From Variovorax sp. 679 (GTDB taxonomy: Bacteria; Pseudomonadota; Gammaproteobacteria; Burkholderiales; Burkholderiaceae_C): a DNA stretch of 64,000 nucleotides. Below the pieces are notes generated by a model. The model was not told the DNA's origin and did no database searches. It was given only the letters and a program-made list of their open reading frames with translations. This document shows, in pieces, positions 53,064-61,560 of the stretch (its first letter is position 1; every line of letters begins with the position of its first letter). The position numbers and the translations under genes were made by a program. The stretch lies in NCBI RefSeq assembly GCF_003952185.1, contig NZ_RXFS01000004.1:372001-436000 (forward strand), in the 5' to 3' direction.

Positions 53064-53879
53064 TCAGCGGCCCCCGAAGACCGGCGGGCGCTTCTGCAGG
53101 AAGGCGCTCACGCCTTCGCGGAAGCTCGGGCGGTCGATCAGCTCGCGCTGGCGCTCGCTCTCGTAGTGAAGCTGTTCCTTCAGCGTGTGGTGCTCGGAGG
53201 CCTCGAAGGCTTCACGCGCCTCGATCACCGCATGCGCCGGCAGGCGGGCAAGGCGCTGTGCGATGCCCTTGGCCTCTTCGAGCAACTGCTCATCGTCCAC
53301 GCAGGCCCAGATCAGGCCCCACTGCACCGCGCGGCCAGCGCCCACGCGCTCGTCGAGCAGCGCCATGCCCATGGCGCGCGCCCGGCCGGCGCGGCGAGGA
53401 ATGGCCCAGGTGCAGCCCAGGTCGGGCACGATGCCGAGCTTTGGCAAAAAGGGCAGGTAGAAATAGGCGCTGCGTGCCGCGATGGTTACGTCGGCCGCCA
53501 GTGCCAGGCCCACGCCCGCGCCGGCCGCGGGGCCGTTCACGGCGGCCACCACCGGAACCGGCAGCGTGCGCAGCGTCTCGATCAGCGGATTGCTCAGGCT
53601 CTGCATCCACTCGGCGGTCTGCGTGCCGAGCGACTTGCCTTCCTCGGGCGGCGTCATCGCGCTCAGGTCGGCGCCCACGCAGAAGGCCTTGCCGGCGCCC
53701 GTGAGGATCACCGCGCGCACCGAGCGGTCGTCGCGGATGCGCTCCAGCGCGTCGCGCAGTTCGACCTGCAGGTCGCGCGCGATGGGGTTGAGCTTGGCGG
53801 GCAGGTTCAGCGTCAGCGTCGCGATGCCGTCGGCCTGCTCGACAAGGATGAAGGGTTGATTCGGTGTGTCGGAACTCAT
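53064..53879 (-). CDS. Enoyl-CoA hydratase/isomerase family protein
   Basis: This crotonase-fold protein of 271 residues has oxyanion-hole segments AFCVGADLSAM and NGPAAGAGVGLALAADV. The following SAYFYLPFLPKLGIVPDLGCTW matches PaaG/crotonase-type enzymes. It probably hydrates or isomerises an enoyl-CoA in fatty-acid or phenylacetate-type degradation. No other beta-oxidation genes are adjacent. The ATG is at the start of conservation; the open frame beyond it is not conserved. Confidence 0.9.
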   Translation of the reverse strand: MSSDTPNQPFILVEQADGIATLTLNLPAKLNPIARDLQVELRDALERIRDDRSVRAVILTGAGKAFCVGADLSAMTPPEEGKSLGTQTAEWMQSLSNPLIETLRTLPVPVVAAVNGPAAGAGVGLALAADVTIAARSAYFYLPFLPKLGIVPDLGCTWAIPRRAGRARAMGMALLDERVGAGRAVQWGLIWACVDDEQLLEEAKGIAQRLARLPAHAVIEAREAFEASEHHTLKEQLHYESERQRELIDRPSFREGVSAFLQKRPPVFGGR

Positions 53880-53911
53880 GGCATCGATGGTTCGATGCAC
53901 ATGGGAGCCGG

Positions 53912-54265
53912 TCAAGCCGGGGACAACCCGTGGGGCAGAAGTCGCCATGGCGACCATGCGCGCGGGCTCGTCCGCAGCGGCATTGCAGCCGGCCGCGCAT
54001 CCGACACGGTGATGCACGAAGACTCCAGCGCCGACACCAGCACGCGCCGGTGATCGGTGCTCTCGAAGCGCTCGCCGGGCTCCAGCACGATGTCGCGCGT
54101 GTCGCTGTCCAGCGTGACCCACACCGAGCCGCTGCGGCATTCGATGCCCACGCCCGCGCCATCGGGCACGGCGAAGACGGAACGCTTCGGCAGGCTCACG
54201 TGGAAGCGCGAGGTGCTGGAGGAAAACGTGATCGAGGGCGAGTCGGAGGAGGAAGAGGTGCTCAT
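53912..54265 (-). CDS. DUF2917 domain protein
   Basis: This 117-residue protein of unknown function is recognised by the DUF2917 pattern GIECRSGSVWVTLDSDTRDI followed by VLEPGERFES. The fold is probably a small cupin-like beta barrel. The start has GGAG eight bases before the ATG. The N-terminus is Ser-rich. It is divergent from a LysR-type regulator over an 82-bp gap, the usual layout for a regulator and its target. Confidence 0.82.
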   Translation of the reverse strand: MSTSSSSDSPSITFSSSTSRFHVSLPKRSVFAVPDGAGVGIECRSGSVWVTLDSDTRDIVLEPGERFESTDHRRVLVSALESSCITVSDARPAAMPLRTSPRAWSPWRLLPHGLSPA

Positions 54266-54280
54266 GGCAAGCTCCATTGC

Positions 54281-54295
54281 ATTCGTCATGCGAAT
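54281..54295. promoter_or_regulatory. LysR-type T-N11-A box in the divergent promoter
   Basis: ATTCG-TCATG-CGAAT is a perfect interrupted palindrome fitting the T-N11-A rule for LysR-type binding. It lies 15-30 bp upstream of the DUF2917 start and 50-67 bp upstream of the LysR start. A degenerate second ATTCG half-site lies about 50 bp away (near 54332), consistent with a two-site arrangement. Confidence 0.5.
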
Positions 54296-54347
54296 GAATA
54301 TAGTGAGCCGATCCCTTCTTTGCACACGGTCATTCGGAACTCGTTGC

Positions 54348-55283
54348 ATGCATCCAGAGAATGCGAAAGCCCCCGGAGCCATGAGCGGCGAGCTGCCGCC
54401 GCTCGAGCTCCTGCGCAGTTTCGAGGCGGCCGCGCGCCGGCTGAGCTTCACGCTCGCGGCCGGCGAACTGCACCTGACGCAGTCGGCCGTGAGCCGGCAG
54501 ATCCAGCAGCTCGAGGCCAACCTGGGCGTGCTGCTGTTCGAGCGCCGCCATCGCGCGCTGGCGCTCACCGAGGCCGGCGGCGTGCTGCAGCGCGCCGTCA
54601 CCGACAGCCTGGAGCGGCTGCGCGACGCGACGGCGCGCGTGCGCGCGAGTTCGGCACCGCGCCAGGTGGCGATCACCACCACGCCGGGTTTCGCGTCGCT
54701 GTGGCTCATTCCGAGGCTGGCGCGCTTCACCGGCAGCCATCCGCAGGTCGACGTGCGCGTGTCGGCCACGCTCGACGTGCTCGACCTGGAAAGCAGCCGC
54801 ATCGACCTGGCGGTGCGCTTCGTGCCCATCGGCCGCGGCATCGGAGCGGCGCTGTTCGAGGAGTCGGTGATCCCGCTGTGCTCGCCGCAGCTGGCCGCGT
54901 CGCTGCGCGAGCTATCCGATTTCTCGAAGCTCACGCTGCTCACCGTGGAGTACCCGGACCACAGCGAGGCCCCGACCGTCGACTGGGAACCCTGGCTCAA
55001 GGTGATGGGGCTGGAAGACCTGCGCATGAAGAGCACGCTGCGCTTCACGCAGTACGCCGATGCCGTGTCCGCCGCGGTGGCGGGCCAGGGCGTGGTGATC
55101 GGCCGGCTGCCGCTGCTGGGCGAGCTGGTGCGCGATGGCAGGCTCGTGGCGCCGCTCGGCGAGGGCGTTGCATCGCATCGCGGCTACTTCATCGAGATGT
55201 CGAGGCGCGCCGCGGGCAACCGCGACGCGCAGGACTTCGCGCAGTGGCTGCGCGACGAAGCCGAGGCCGCGCAGCGAAGCTGA
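54348..55283 (+). CDS. LysR-family transcriptional regulator (GcvA-like)
   Basis: This regulator of 311 residues has an N-terminal winged helix (ELLRSFEAAARRLSFT, then LTQSAVSRQIQQLEANLG) and a periplasmic-binding-like effector domain. The order of motifs resembles the GcvA group. The preferred ATG gives MHPENAKAPG; an internal ATG 11 codons later would be closer to the helix-turn-helix. It is divergent from the DUF2917 gene, with a perfect T-N11-A box between them, and is followed convergently by the fasciclin gene. Confidence 0.9.
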   Translation: MHPENAKAPGAMSGELPPLELLRSFEAAARRLSFTLAAGELHLTQSAVSRQIQQLEANLGVLLFERRHRALALTEAGGVLQRAVTDSLERLRDATARVRASSAPRQVAITTTPGFASLWLIPRLARFTGSHPQVDVRVSATLDVLDLESSRIDLAVRFVPIGRGIGAALFEESVIPLCSPQLAASLRELSDFSKLTLLTVEYPDHSEAPTVDWEPWLKVMGLEDLRMKSTLRFTQYADAVSAAVAGQGVVIGRLPLLGELVRDGRLVAPLGEGVASHRGYFIEMSRRAAGNRDAQDFAQWLRDEAEAAQRS

Positions 55284-55290
55284 CCGAGGA

Positions 55291-55863
55291 TCAACCCGGC
55301 AGCAGCACCTTGTTGACGACGTGGATCACGCCGTTCGACTGGTAGACGTTGGCGATCGTCACCATCGCCGTGCCGCCCTTGGCGTCGGTCACCATCACGT
55401 TGCTGCCGCTCATGGTCGCGGTCAGCGTGCCGCCGCTCGCGGTCTTCAGCACGGCCTTGCCACCGCCCGCGTTGATGGCGCTCATGAGCGCCGCACCGTC
55501 GAGCTTGCCGGGCACGACGTGGTAGGTCAGCACCTTGGTCAGCGTGGGCTTGTTCTCGGGCTTGAGCAGCGTGTCGACCGTGCCGGCCGGCAGCGCCGCA
55601 AAAGCCGCGTTGGTGGGCGCGAACACGGTGAACGGGCCGGGGCTCTTCAGCGTGCCGACGAGGTCCGCTGCCTTCACCGCGGCGACCAGCGTGGTGTGGT
55701 CCTTCGAATTCACGGCGTTGTCGACGATGTCCTTCGTCGGGTACATCGGCGCGCCGCCGACCATCGGGTTCGACATGCCGCTGCTGCTGCCGCTCATGCC
55801 CATGCCGCCCGCGCAGGCGCCGAGGAGGACCGATACACCGACTGCGATCACGAGTTTTTTCAT
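55291..55863 (-). CDS. Fasciclin-domain lipoprotein
   Basis: This 190-residue secreted or membrane-anchored protein has a lipobox LLGAC with Cys17, a Gly/Ser/Met-rich linker and one FAS1 domain ([45 protein letters not shown]). FAS1 domains mediate adhesion; the bacterial role is often unclear. AGGAG precedes the ATG at good spacing. It has an unusually long 409-bp upstream region with several hairpins. Confidence 0.92.
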   Translation of the reverse strand: MKKLVIAVGVSVLLGACAGGMGMSGSSSGMSNPMVGGAPMYPTKDIVDNAVNSKDHTTLVAAVKAADLVGTLKSPGPFTVFAPTNAAFAALPAGTVDTLLKPENKPTLTKVLTYHVVPGKLDGAALMSAINAGGGKAVLKTASGGTLTATMSGSNVMVTDAKGGTAMVTIANVYQSNGVIHVVNKVLLPG

Positions 55864-55981
55864 GGAAGGCTCCTGGAAAGATGGTTGGTTCTTGAAGTTC
55901 TCTGTGGAAACCGCCAACAGCTCGGAGGCGCGAAGCGCTTGAACCGGATACGGCGCGTTCGCGCAACTGGATTCACGGGAT

Positions 55982-56252
55982 GTGCCGCGTAGGCTTTGCG
56001 CCACAGCAGCGCACGCGGCACTTGCGCATCGCATGCACGCTCGCCAGAATCCGCCCTTCGTTTTTCAGCTCAGCAACAGTTTCTTTTCACCGCGCCCGGC
56101 GACGACCAACCTCCCGGGCGGCAAACCAATTCAATGAACCGTTTCCTGAACACCTGACCCGCACACCGACCGCCCCGGCCGGATGTGCATCCATGCACCC
56201 GCCCGAGGCCCGTCGACAAAGGCCCCGCGCAGCCATTCGCCGGGGCTTTTTT
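55982..56252 (+). ncRNA. Candidate structured RNA or leader between fasciclin gene and unknown operon
   Basis: The 409-bp gap between 55864 and 56272 holds no convincing gene. It contains four stem-loops: GTGCCGCG/CGCGGCAC with an inner TGCGC/GCGCA (55982-56021), CGCCCGG/CCGGGCG (56093-56120), GTGCAT-CC-ATGCAC (56185-56198) and a T-tract hairpin (56222-56252). An RNA on the plus strand ending at the T-tract would be about 150-270 nt. No promoter is clear. It could be an sRNA, a leader with an attenuator for the next operon, or chance GC-rich dyads. Confidence 0.3.
56222..56252 (+). terminator. Intrinsic terminator (or attenuator) 20 bp before the unknown operon
   Basis: GCCCCG and CGGGGC pair around a 13-base loop and are followed by six T and, after one G, five more T. 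This is the best intrinsic terminator in the window. No plus-strand gene ends upstream within about 970 bp (LysR ends at 55283). It therefore either ends a small RNA or acts as an attenuator in the leader of the two downstream genes. Confidence 0.65.
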
Positions 56253-56272
56253 GTTTTTCGGAGTGTGTGCAC

Positions 56273-56497
56273 ATGAGTGCTCAACGAAAGGCCCGAGACG
56301 ACGACAAGCGTCTGGGCCGGTTCTATTTTTCGGTGCCGACTGCGGCACCTCGCAATCCGGTGGTGGCCGCGATGGCGCGCGGCGAATCGAACCAGAAGGC
56401 CGGGCGTCACCTGCGCACCCATCGCGCCGAGCGGCGCGCGCAGAAGGTGGCGCTGCAGAAGGCCGCGCGCAGCATCGGGAGGGCCGACGATGCGTGA
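56273..56497 (+). CDS. Small basic protein of unknown function, first gene of a two-gene operon
   Basis: I do not recognise this 74-residue protein. It is very basic, with an Arg/Lys-rich second half (GRHLRTHRAERRAQKVALQK) likely to form one amphipathic helix. The segment RNPVVAAMARGESNQKAG precedes it. GGAG lies about nine bases before the ATG. It follows the T-tract hairpin by 20 bases. It overlaps the next gene by eight bases and shares good codon style with neighbours, so I consider it real. The basic character fits nucleic-acid contact, but this is only inference. Confidence 0.62.
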   Translation: MSAQRKARDDDKRLGRFYFSVPTAAPRNPVVAAMARGESNQKAGRHLRTHRAERRAQKVALQKAARSIGRADDA

Positions 56498-57269
56498 CGA
56501 CATGGACAAGGTCATCGTCGAGCGGCCGCGCCGCGGCGGCCGTGTGCAGGGAGATGGGCGCAAGTGGCGCAACAGCAAGGAGCGCGGTTCGCACCTGGGC
56601 ATGAAGCGCGGCTATGGCCGCACCAAGTGGCTCAACGAAAACCTCGCGCCGCTCAAGCGCTGGCTGCACAAGCAGGTGCACCGGCCGTGGGACAAGGTGT
56701 ATGCCGAACTCTGCAGCGGCATCGACAAGCGCAGCACGGTGCAGGCGCACATCTTCGAGCACATCGACCAGTTCGTCGTGCGCGATGCGGTGATGCGCGA
56801 TGGCGAAGTGCTGGTGCGTGCTGCCTGGTGGGGACGCGGTGGTCGCGTTCCGCTGGAGGAGGCTTCGAGCGTGGAGCTTTTCGTGCACCCGGTCACCGGC
56901 ATCCTGCTGCCCAACCGGCGCATCGCCCAGGCGCGGCAGCGCGAGCGGGACGAGAGAAACGGGCAGCGCGGCAAGAAGCCGGAGGCCTCGTTCATCGTGA
57001 TCGACGAGCTCACGCAATGGCACCGCGTGGACGGCTACTGGTATGAGATCACGCTGGGGCCAACGCCACCGATGAAGGCCCCGGGTGTCTGGGACAAGCG
57101 CTTCGATGTGTTGCGACGCTGCTTCGTCAAGACAACCTGCGCATGGGGCCGACCGGAGTTCGGCGTATCGAGCAACCAGGCCATGTACGGACGGCCGGAT
57201 GTCTATGCGGCGACCAAGCGCCAGCTCAGTCGAAAGGCCGTTTGGGCGCGGCTTGGCGAAGATGCCTGA
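56490..57269 (+). CDS. Conserved-looking protein of unknown function, second gene of the operon
   Basis: I do not recognise a named domain in this 259-residue protein. It starts MRDDMDKVIVERPRRGG after an excellent GGGAGG ribosome-binding site. A basic region follows (to about residue 50), then ENLAPLKRWLHKQVHRPWDK with VYAEL after it, a His-containing helix (AHIFEHIDQFV) and a VELFVHPVTGILLPNRR strand pair. Near residue 170 is FIVIDELTQWHRVDGYWYE. Similar proteins come to mind from distant bacteria, but I cannot verify this. No signal peptide or membrane segment is present. Coupling to a small basic protein suggests a shared cytoplasmic role. Confidence 0.72.
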   Translation: MRDDMDKVIVERPRRGGRVQGDGRKWRNSKERGSHLGMKRGYGRTKWLNENLAPLKRWLHKQVHRPWDKVYAELCSGIDKRSTVQAHIFEHIDQFVVRDAVMRDGEVLVRAAWWGRGGRVPLEEASSVELFVHPVTGILLPNRRIAQARQRERDERNGQRGKKPEASFIVIDELTQWHRVDGYWYEITLGPTPPMKAPGVWDKRFDVLRRCFVKTTCAWGRPEFGVSSNQAMYGRPDVYAATKRQLSRKAVWARLGEDA

Positions 57270-57346
57270 CGCCGTGCGTCAGGTTGAGACGGGGTCGGAT
57301 CGCGCATGATCGGGGCGTCCCCTCGCCGTCGATGAAAGAAAGCACC

Positions 57347-57784
57347 ATGAGCCTCACCGCTTCCAACTGGTTTCTCTGGGCCGTCCTGTCGGCTGTCTTC
57401 GCCGCCTTGACGGCCATTCTCGCCAAGCTCGGCCTCGCCGGCGTGGACTCCGACATGGCCACGCTGGTTCGCACTGTGGTGATCTTCGCGGTTCTCCTGG
57501 TCTTCGTGCACGCCACCGGCAAGTGGACGAACCCGCTGGAGCTGTCGCCGCGCACCTGGCTGTTCCTCGTGCTCTCGGGGCTCGCCACGGGTGCGTCGTG
57601 GGTCTGCTACTTCCGTGCGCTGAAGATGGGCAATGCCTCGCAGGTGGCGCCGGTGGACAAGCTCAGCGTGGTGCTGGTCGTGCTCTTCGCGGTGATGTTC
57701 CTCGGCGAGAGGCCATCCGGGCGCGAGTGGGCCGGCGTCGCGATGATCGCGGGCGGCGTGCTGATGCTGGCAATCAAGCGCTAG
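57347..57784 (+). CDS. EamA-family (drug/metabolite transporter) membrane protein
   Basis: This inner-membrane protein of 145 residues has one EamA unit of about five helices, half the usual DMT transporter. Features are LSAVFAALTAILAKLGLAGVD at the start and VLVVLFAVMFLGERPSG near the end. Single-domain members must dimerise to form a pore. An ATG five codons upstream (57332) is an alternative. The 3' end overlaps the convergent MFS gene by 11 bases. Confidence 0.88.
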   Translation: MSLTASNWFLWAVLSAVFAALTAILAKLGLAGVDSDMATLVRTVVIFAVLLVFVHATGKWTNPLELSPRTWLFLVLSGLATGASWVCYFRALKMGNASQVAPVDKLSVVLVVLFAVMFLGERPSGREWAGVAMIAGGVLMLAIKR

Positions 57785-59033
57785 GTCGCCTTGGCACGGG
57801 CGCCCGCGGCAGCAACATGAACGCGAGCGTGCCCGCGGCCAGCATGCCCGCCACCGTGAGGAACACCGCGCGGAACGGCTCCGTGCCTTGCGCCACCGCC
57901 CACGACGCGGCCACGCCGGTCGTCCACTGCATAAGCGAGACACCCAGGAACATGGCCATGTTCATCAGCGCCATCGCGCGGCCCGTCATGGCGGCCGGGT
58001 AGGCGTTCTTGGTGTACGCGTACTGCAGCACGCTGTAGCCGGACAGCAGCCCGTAGATGATCGGCAGGCCGATGTCCACCACGCGCGAATGCGTGAGCGC
58101 CATCGCGCCGAACATCAGCGCACCGGCGAACGCGCAACCCATCATCCAGCGCGTGCGCCGCACGCCGCCCGGGTCCATGCGGCCGAACAGCGTGGGGCTG
58201 ATCATGCCGGTGACGGTCATCACCAGCGCGACGTTGCCGCTCGCCACCAGCGAGAGGCCGTGGCGGTCGTGCAGCACCGGGCCGAGCCACAGGCCGCGCA
58301 GCGTGATGAAGGCCGCATACGAAACGCAGGCGAAGCACAGCAGCCCCAGCGTGTGGGGCATGGCGAATAGCGGCAGCAGTTCGCGCACGGCCTTGCGCAG
58401 CGACTGGCGTTCGGTCTGCCCGGGAAGATCCGCTGCACGCGCAGGCTCATGCACTCGCCATGAGATGACCAGCCACGAAAGCACGGCGAACCCCGCCAGT
58501 ACCGTATAGCCCACGCGCCACGACGAAGCCTCGATCAGCAAGGCCAGCGGCGTCCCCGTGAACAGGATGCCCAGGCCGGCCAGGCTCATCACCAGCCCCG
58601 ACATCGCGGTGAAGCGCGATGCGTCGAAGTGCCGCGCGATGAACACCGTGCAGGCAAGGAAGGCCGGCGCGCAGCCCACGCCGATCAGCGCCTGTCCCAG
58701 CAGCAGTGCGTGGAAGTTCGGCGCCATCGCGCACAGCACAGCGCCCGCGATGGCCAGCGGAAAGGCCGTCAGCACCGTGCGGCGCACGCCGAACATGTCG
58801 ATCGACACGCCCATCGCGAGCTGCATGATCCCGAACATGAAGTGGAAGGTGCCCGCCCAGGTGCCCAGCTGCTGCGGCGTGAGGCCGAAGTGGCTGGTGA
58901 GCGGCGTGGCCATCATCGCGCCGACGGTGCGGAAGGCTTGACTCAGTGCGAAGGCGGTGGCCAGTGCGACGAGCATGGCGGCCGCGGAAGAGGACCAGCG
59001 CGGCGGAGGCGGCGATGCCGCGTTCGTGTTCAT
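57774..59033 (-). CDS. MFS transporter
   Basis: This inner-membrane transporter of 419 residues has 12 membrane segments. Signatures are MATPLTSHFGLTPQQLGTWAG early on and the loop 2-3 motif GVSIDMFGVRRTVL. Substrate is unknown; the central loop (EPARAADLPGQTERQS) separates two six-helix halves. No purine-rich ribosome-binding site is seen at the chosen ATG. The frame stays open upstream through a hairpin region, so the start is uncertain. Confidence 0.85.
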   Translation of the reverse strand: MNTNAASPPPPRWSSSAAAMLVALATAFALSQAFRTVGAMMATPLTSHFGLTPQQLGTWAGTFHFMFGIMQLAMGVSIDMFGVRRTVLTAFPLAIAGAVLCAMAPNFHALLLGQALIGVGCAPAFLACTVFIARHFDASRFTAMSGLVMSLAGLGILFTGTPLALLIEASSWRVGYTVLAGFAVLSWLVISWRVHEPARAADLPGQTERQSLRKAVRELLPLFAMPHTLGLLCFACVSYAAFITLRGLWLGPVLHDRHGLSLVASGNVALVMTVTGMISPTLFGRMDPGGVRRTRWMMGCAFAGALMFGAMALTHSRVVDIGLPIIYGLLSGYSVLQYAYTKNAYPAAMTGRAMALMNMAMFLGVSLMQWTTGVAASWAVAQGTEPFRAVFLTVAGMLAAGTLAFMLLPRAPVPRRPSA

Positions 59034-59098
59034 CAGGAGGGGAGGGGGTCGGAGAAAAGAAGCGGCACGAATGCTACCGGCTTGCCGCACCTCATGCA

Positions 59099-59122
59099 GA
59101 ACGGCGCCCTCGGGCGCCGTTC
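59099..59122 (-). terminator. Eleven-bp stem downstream of malate synthase
   Basis: GAACGGCGCCC and GGGCGCCGTTC are exact reverse complements separated by two bases. The position, 56 bp after the malate synthase stop, fits a terminator or mRNA 3'-end structure. There is no T-tract on the minus strand. Confidence 0.5.
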
Positions 59123-59177
59123 GTTCGATCATCCGTTCAGGCCCGGCAATGCGCCGGGCCGCGGCACAGGCTGCCTA

Positions 59178-61352
59178 TCAGGCCTCGCCCTTCACCTTCA
59201 GGCGCCATGCGTGCAGCAGCGGCTCGGTGTAGCCGCTGGGCTGCTCGATGCCCTTGAACACCAGGTCCTGCGCAGCCTTGTAGGCGGCCGAGGTGTTGAA
59301 GTTGCCGGCCATCGGCTGGTACAGCGGGTCGCCCGCGTTCTGCTCGTCGACCACCTTGGCCATGCGCTGGAAGGTCTCGTCGACCTGCGCCTTGGTCACG
59401 ACGCCGTGCAGCAGCCAGTTGGCGATGTGCTGGCTGGAGATGCGCAGCGTGGCGCGGTCTTCCATCAGGCCGACGTTGTGGATGTCGGGCACCTTCGAGC
59501 AGCCCACGCCCTGGTCGATCCAGCGCACCACGTAGCCGAGGATGCCCTGCACGTTGTTGTCGATTTCCTGCTGGCGCTCTTCGGCAGACCACTTGGCTTC
59601 GGCCGCGATCGGCACCTGCAGCAGCGCGTTGAGGATGTTGTCGCGCTCGGCGTCGGCGTCGATCTTCTCCAGCTCCTGCTGCACCGCGGTCACGCTGACC
59701 TGGTGGTAGTGCAGCGCGTGAAGCGTGGCGGCCGTGGGCGAGGGCACCCAGGCGGTGTTGGCGCCGGCCTTGGGGTGGCCGATCTTCTGCTCGAGCATCG
59801 CGGCCATCAGGTCGGGCATGGCCCACATGCCCTTGCCGATCTGGGCCTTGCCGCGCAGGCCGCTCGACAGGCCGACCAGCACGTTGTTCTTCTCGTAGGC
59901 GCCGATCCACGCGCTGGACTTCATGTCGCCCTTGCGGATCATCGGGCCGCCCTGCATGGCGGTGTGCATCTCGTCGCCGGTGCGGTCGAGGAAGCCGGTG
60001 TTGATGAAGGCCACGCGCGCGGCGGCCTCGGCGATGCAGGCCTTCAGGTTCACGCTGGTGCGGCGCTCCTCGTCCATGATGCCCAGCTTCACGGTGTTGG
60101 CGGGCAGGCCGAGCAGCTGCTCGACGCGGCCGAACAGCTCGCTGGCGAAGGCCACTTCGGCCGGGCCGTGCATCTTCGGCTTGACGATGTAGATGCTGCC
60201 GGTGCGCGAGTTGCCTTTGCGCTTCAGGTCGATGGTGGCGATGGTGGTGGTCACCACGGCGTCGAGGATGCCCTCGGGAATCTCCTTGCCGCCGGCATAC
60301 AGGATGGCCGGGTTGGTCATCAGGTGGCCCACGTTGCGCAGGAACATGAGCGAGCGGCCGTGCAGCTTCACGGGCTTGCCGTCTGCGCCGGTGTATTCAC
60401 GGTCGGCGTTCAGGCCGCGCGTGAAGGTCTTGCCGCCCTTGGCGACTTCTTCCGTCAGCGTGCCTTCGACGATGCCGAGCCAGTTCGAGTACGCGACCAC
60501 CTTGTCGGCTGCGTCGACAACGGCCACCGAGTCCTCGAGGTCGAGAATCGTCGAGAGCGCGGCTTCGAGCACCAGGTCGCTTATGCCGGCCGCGTCGCTC
60601 TTGCCGATGGGCGTGCTGCGGTCGATGCGGATGTCGAGGTGGATGCCGTTGTGCTTCAGCAGCACCGACGACGGCGCGGCGGCATCGCCCTGGTAGCCGA
60701 TGAACTGCGAGGCGTCGGCCAGGCCGGTGCTGCCGCTTTGCAGCGCGACGACCAGCTGGCCGTCCTTCACGCTGTAGCCGGTGGTGTTCTTGTGCGAGCC
60801 GTTGGCCAGCGGCACGGCCTGGTCGAGCACGTTGCGCGCGAACTCGATGACCTTGGCGCCGCGCACGGGGTTGTAGCCTTTGCCCTTCTCGGCGCCGCCG
60901 GTCTCGGGAATCGCGTCGGTGCCGTAGAGCGCGTCGTACAGCGAGCCCCAGCGTGCGTTGGCGGCGTTCAGCGCGTAGCGCGCGTTCAGGATCGGCACCA
61001 CCAGTTGCGGGCCGGCCTGCAGCGCGAGTTCGGAGTCGACGTTCGCGGTCGTGGCCTTGGTGCCCTTGGGCTGGGGCAGCAGGTAGCCGATCTTCTCGAG
61101 GAAGGCGCGGTACGCCGGCATGTCGGCGATGGGGCCGGGGTTCTTCTTGTGCCAGGCGTCGAGCTCGCTCTGCAGGCGGTCGCGTTCGGCGAGCAGGGCG
61201 ATGTTCTTCGGCGCGAGGTCGCTGACGATGGCGTCGAAGCCCTTCCAGAAGACGTCGCTGGCCACGCCGCTGGCGGGGAGGACCTTGTCCTCGATGAAGC
61301 GGTGCAGCTCGGTCGCGACCTGGAGTCCGTGGGCGGTGGTGCGGGCGGTCAT
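59178..61352 (-). CDS. glcB: Malate synthase G
   Basis: This enzyme condenses glyoxylate with acetyl-CoA to malate. The 724-residue protein has the long G-form layout with the inserted alpha/beta domain. Segments are [36 protein letters not shown] and the C-terminal [25 protein letters not shown] lies eight bases before the ATG. Isocitrate lyase is not in the window. It is divergent from the HisC-like gene, with an AT-rich 208-bp spacer containing a 16-bp palindrome. Confidence 0.96.
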   Translation of the reverse strand: MTARTTAHGLQVATELHRFIEDKVLPASGVASDVFWKGFDAIVSDLAPKNIALLAERDRLQSELDAWHKKNPGPIADMPAYRAFLEKIGYLLPQPKGTKATTANVDSELALQAGPQLVVPILNARYALNAANARWGSLYDALYGTDAIPETGGAEKGKGYNPVRGAKVIEFARNVLDQAVPLANGSHKNTTGYSVKDGQLVVALQSGSTGLADASQFIGYQGDAAAPSSVLLKHNGIHLDIRIDRSTPIGKSDAAGISDLVLEAALSTILDLEDSVAVVDAADKVVAYSNWLGIVEGTLTEEVAKGGKTFTRGLNADREYTGADGKPVKLHGRSLMFLRNVGHLMTNPAILYAGGKEIPEGILDAVVTTTIATIDLKRKGNSRTGSIYIVKPKMHGPAEVAFASELFGRVEQLLGLPANTVKLGIMDEERRTSVNLKACIAEAAARVAFINTGFLDRTGDEMHTAMQGGPMIRKGDMKSSAWIGAYEKNNVLVGLSSGLRGKAQIGKGMWAMPDLMAAMLEQKIGHPKAGANTAWVPSPTAATLHALHYHQVSVTAVQQELEKIDADAERDNILNALLQVPIAAEAKWSAEERQQEIDNNVQGILGYVVRWIDQGVGCSKVPDIHNVGLMEDRATLRISSQHIANWLLHGVVTKAQVDETFQRMAKVVDEQNAGDPLYQPMAGNFNTSAAYKAAQDLVFKGIEQPSGYTEPLLHAWRLKVKGEA

Positions 61353-61524
61353 GGGGGTTCTCCTTGAGACAAATGCAATCCTGGGACGAACTTTATTCGA
61401 TACTTTGCTGGAGAGTAAGAGCCGGAAGCGGGATTTATCCGTGACAAAAATGGAGGTAATCGGTGTCGGGCGCCCCGCGGCGCAAAGGGTAGGCACTGAT
61501 AAGAGCGTCGCAAGTGCCGGATAT

Positions 61525-61540
61525 ATTTAACTTCTTAAAT
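61525..61540. promoter_or_regulatory. AT-rich palindrome between glcB and the aminotransferase gene
   Basis: ATTTAA-CTTC-TTAAAT is a perfect 6-4-6 interrupted palindrome in an AT-rich stretch, 21 bp before the aminotransferase ATG. A TATATT just upstream may be a -10 element. It is a candidate operator for one or both divergent genes. Confidence 0.4.
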
Positions 61541-61560
61541 AAAAAACGAATTCCAATTCC

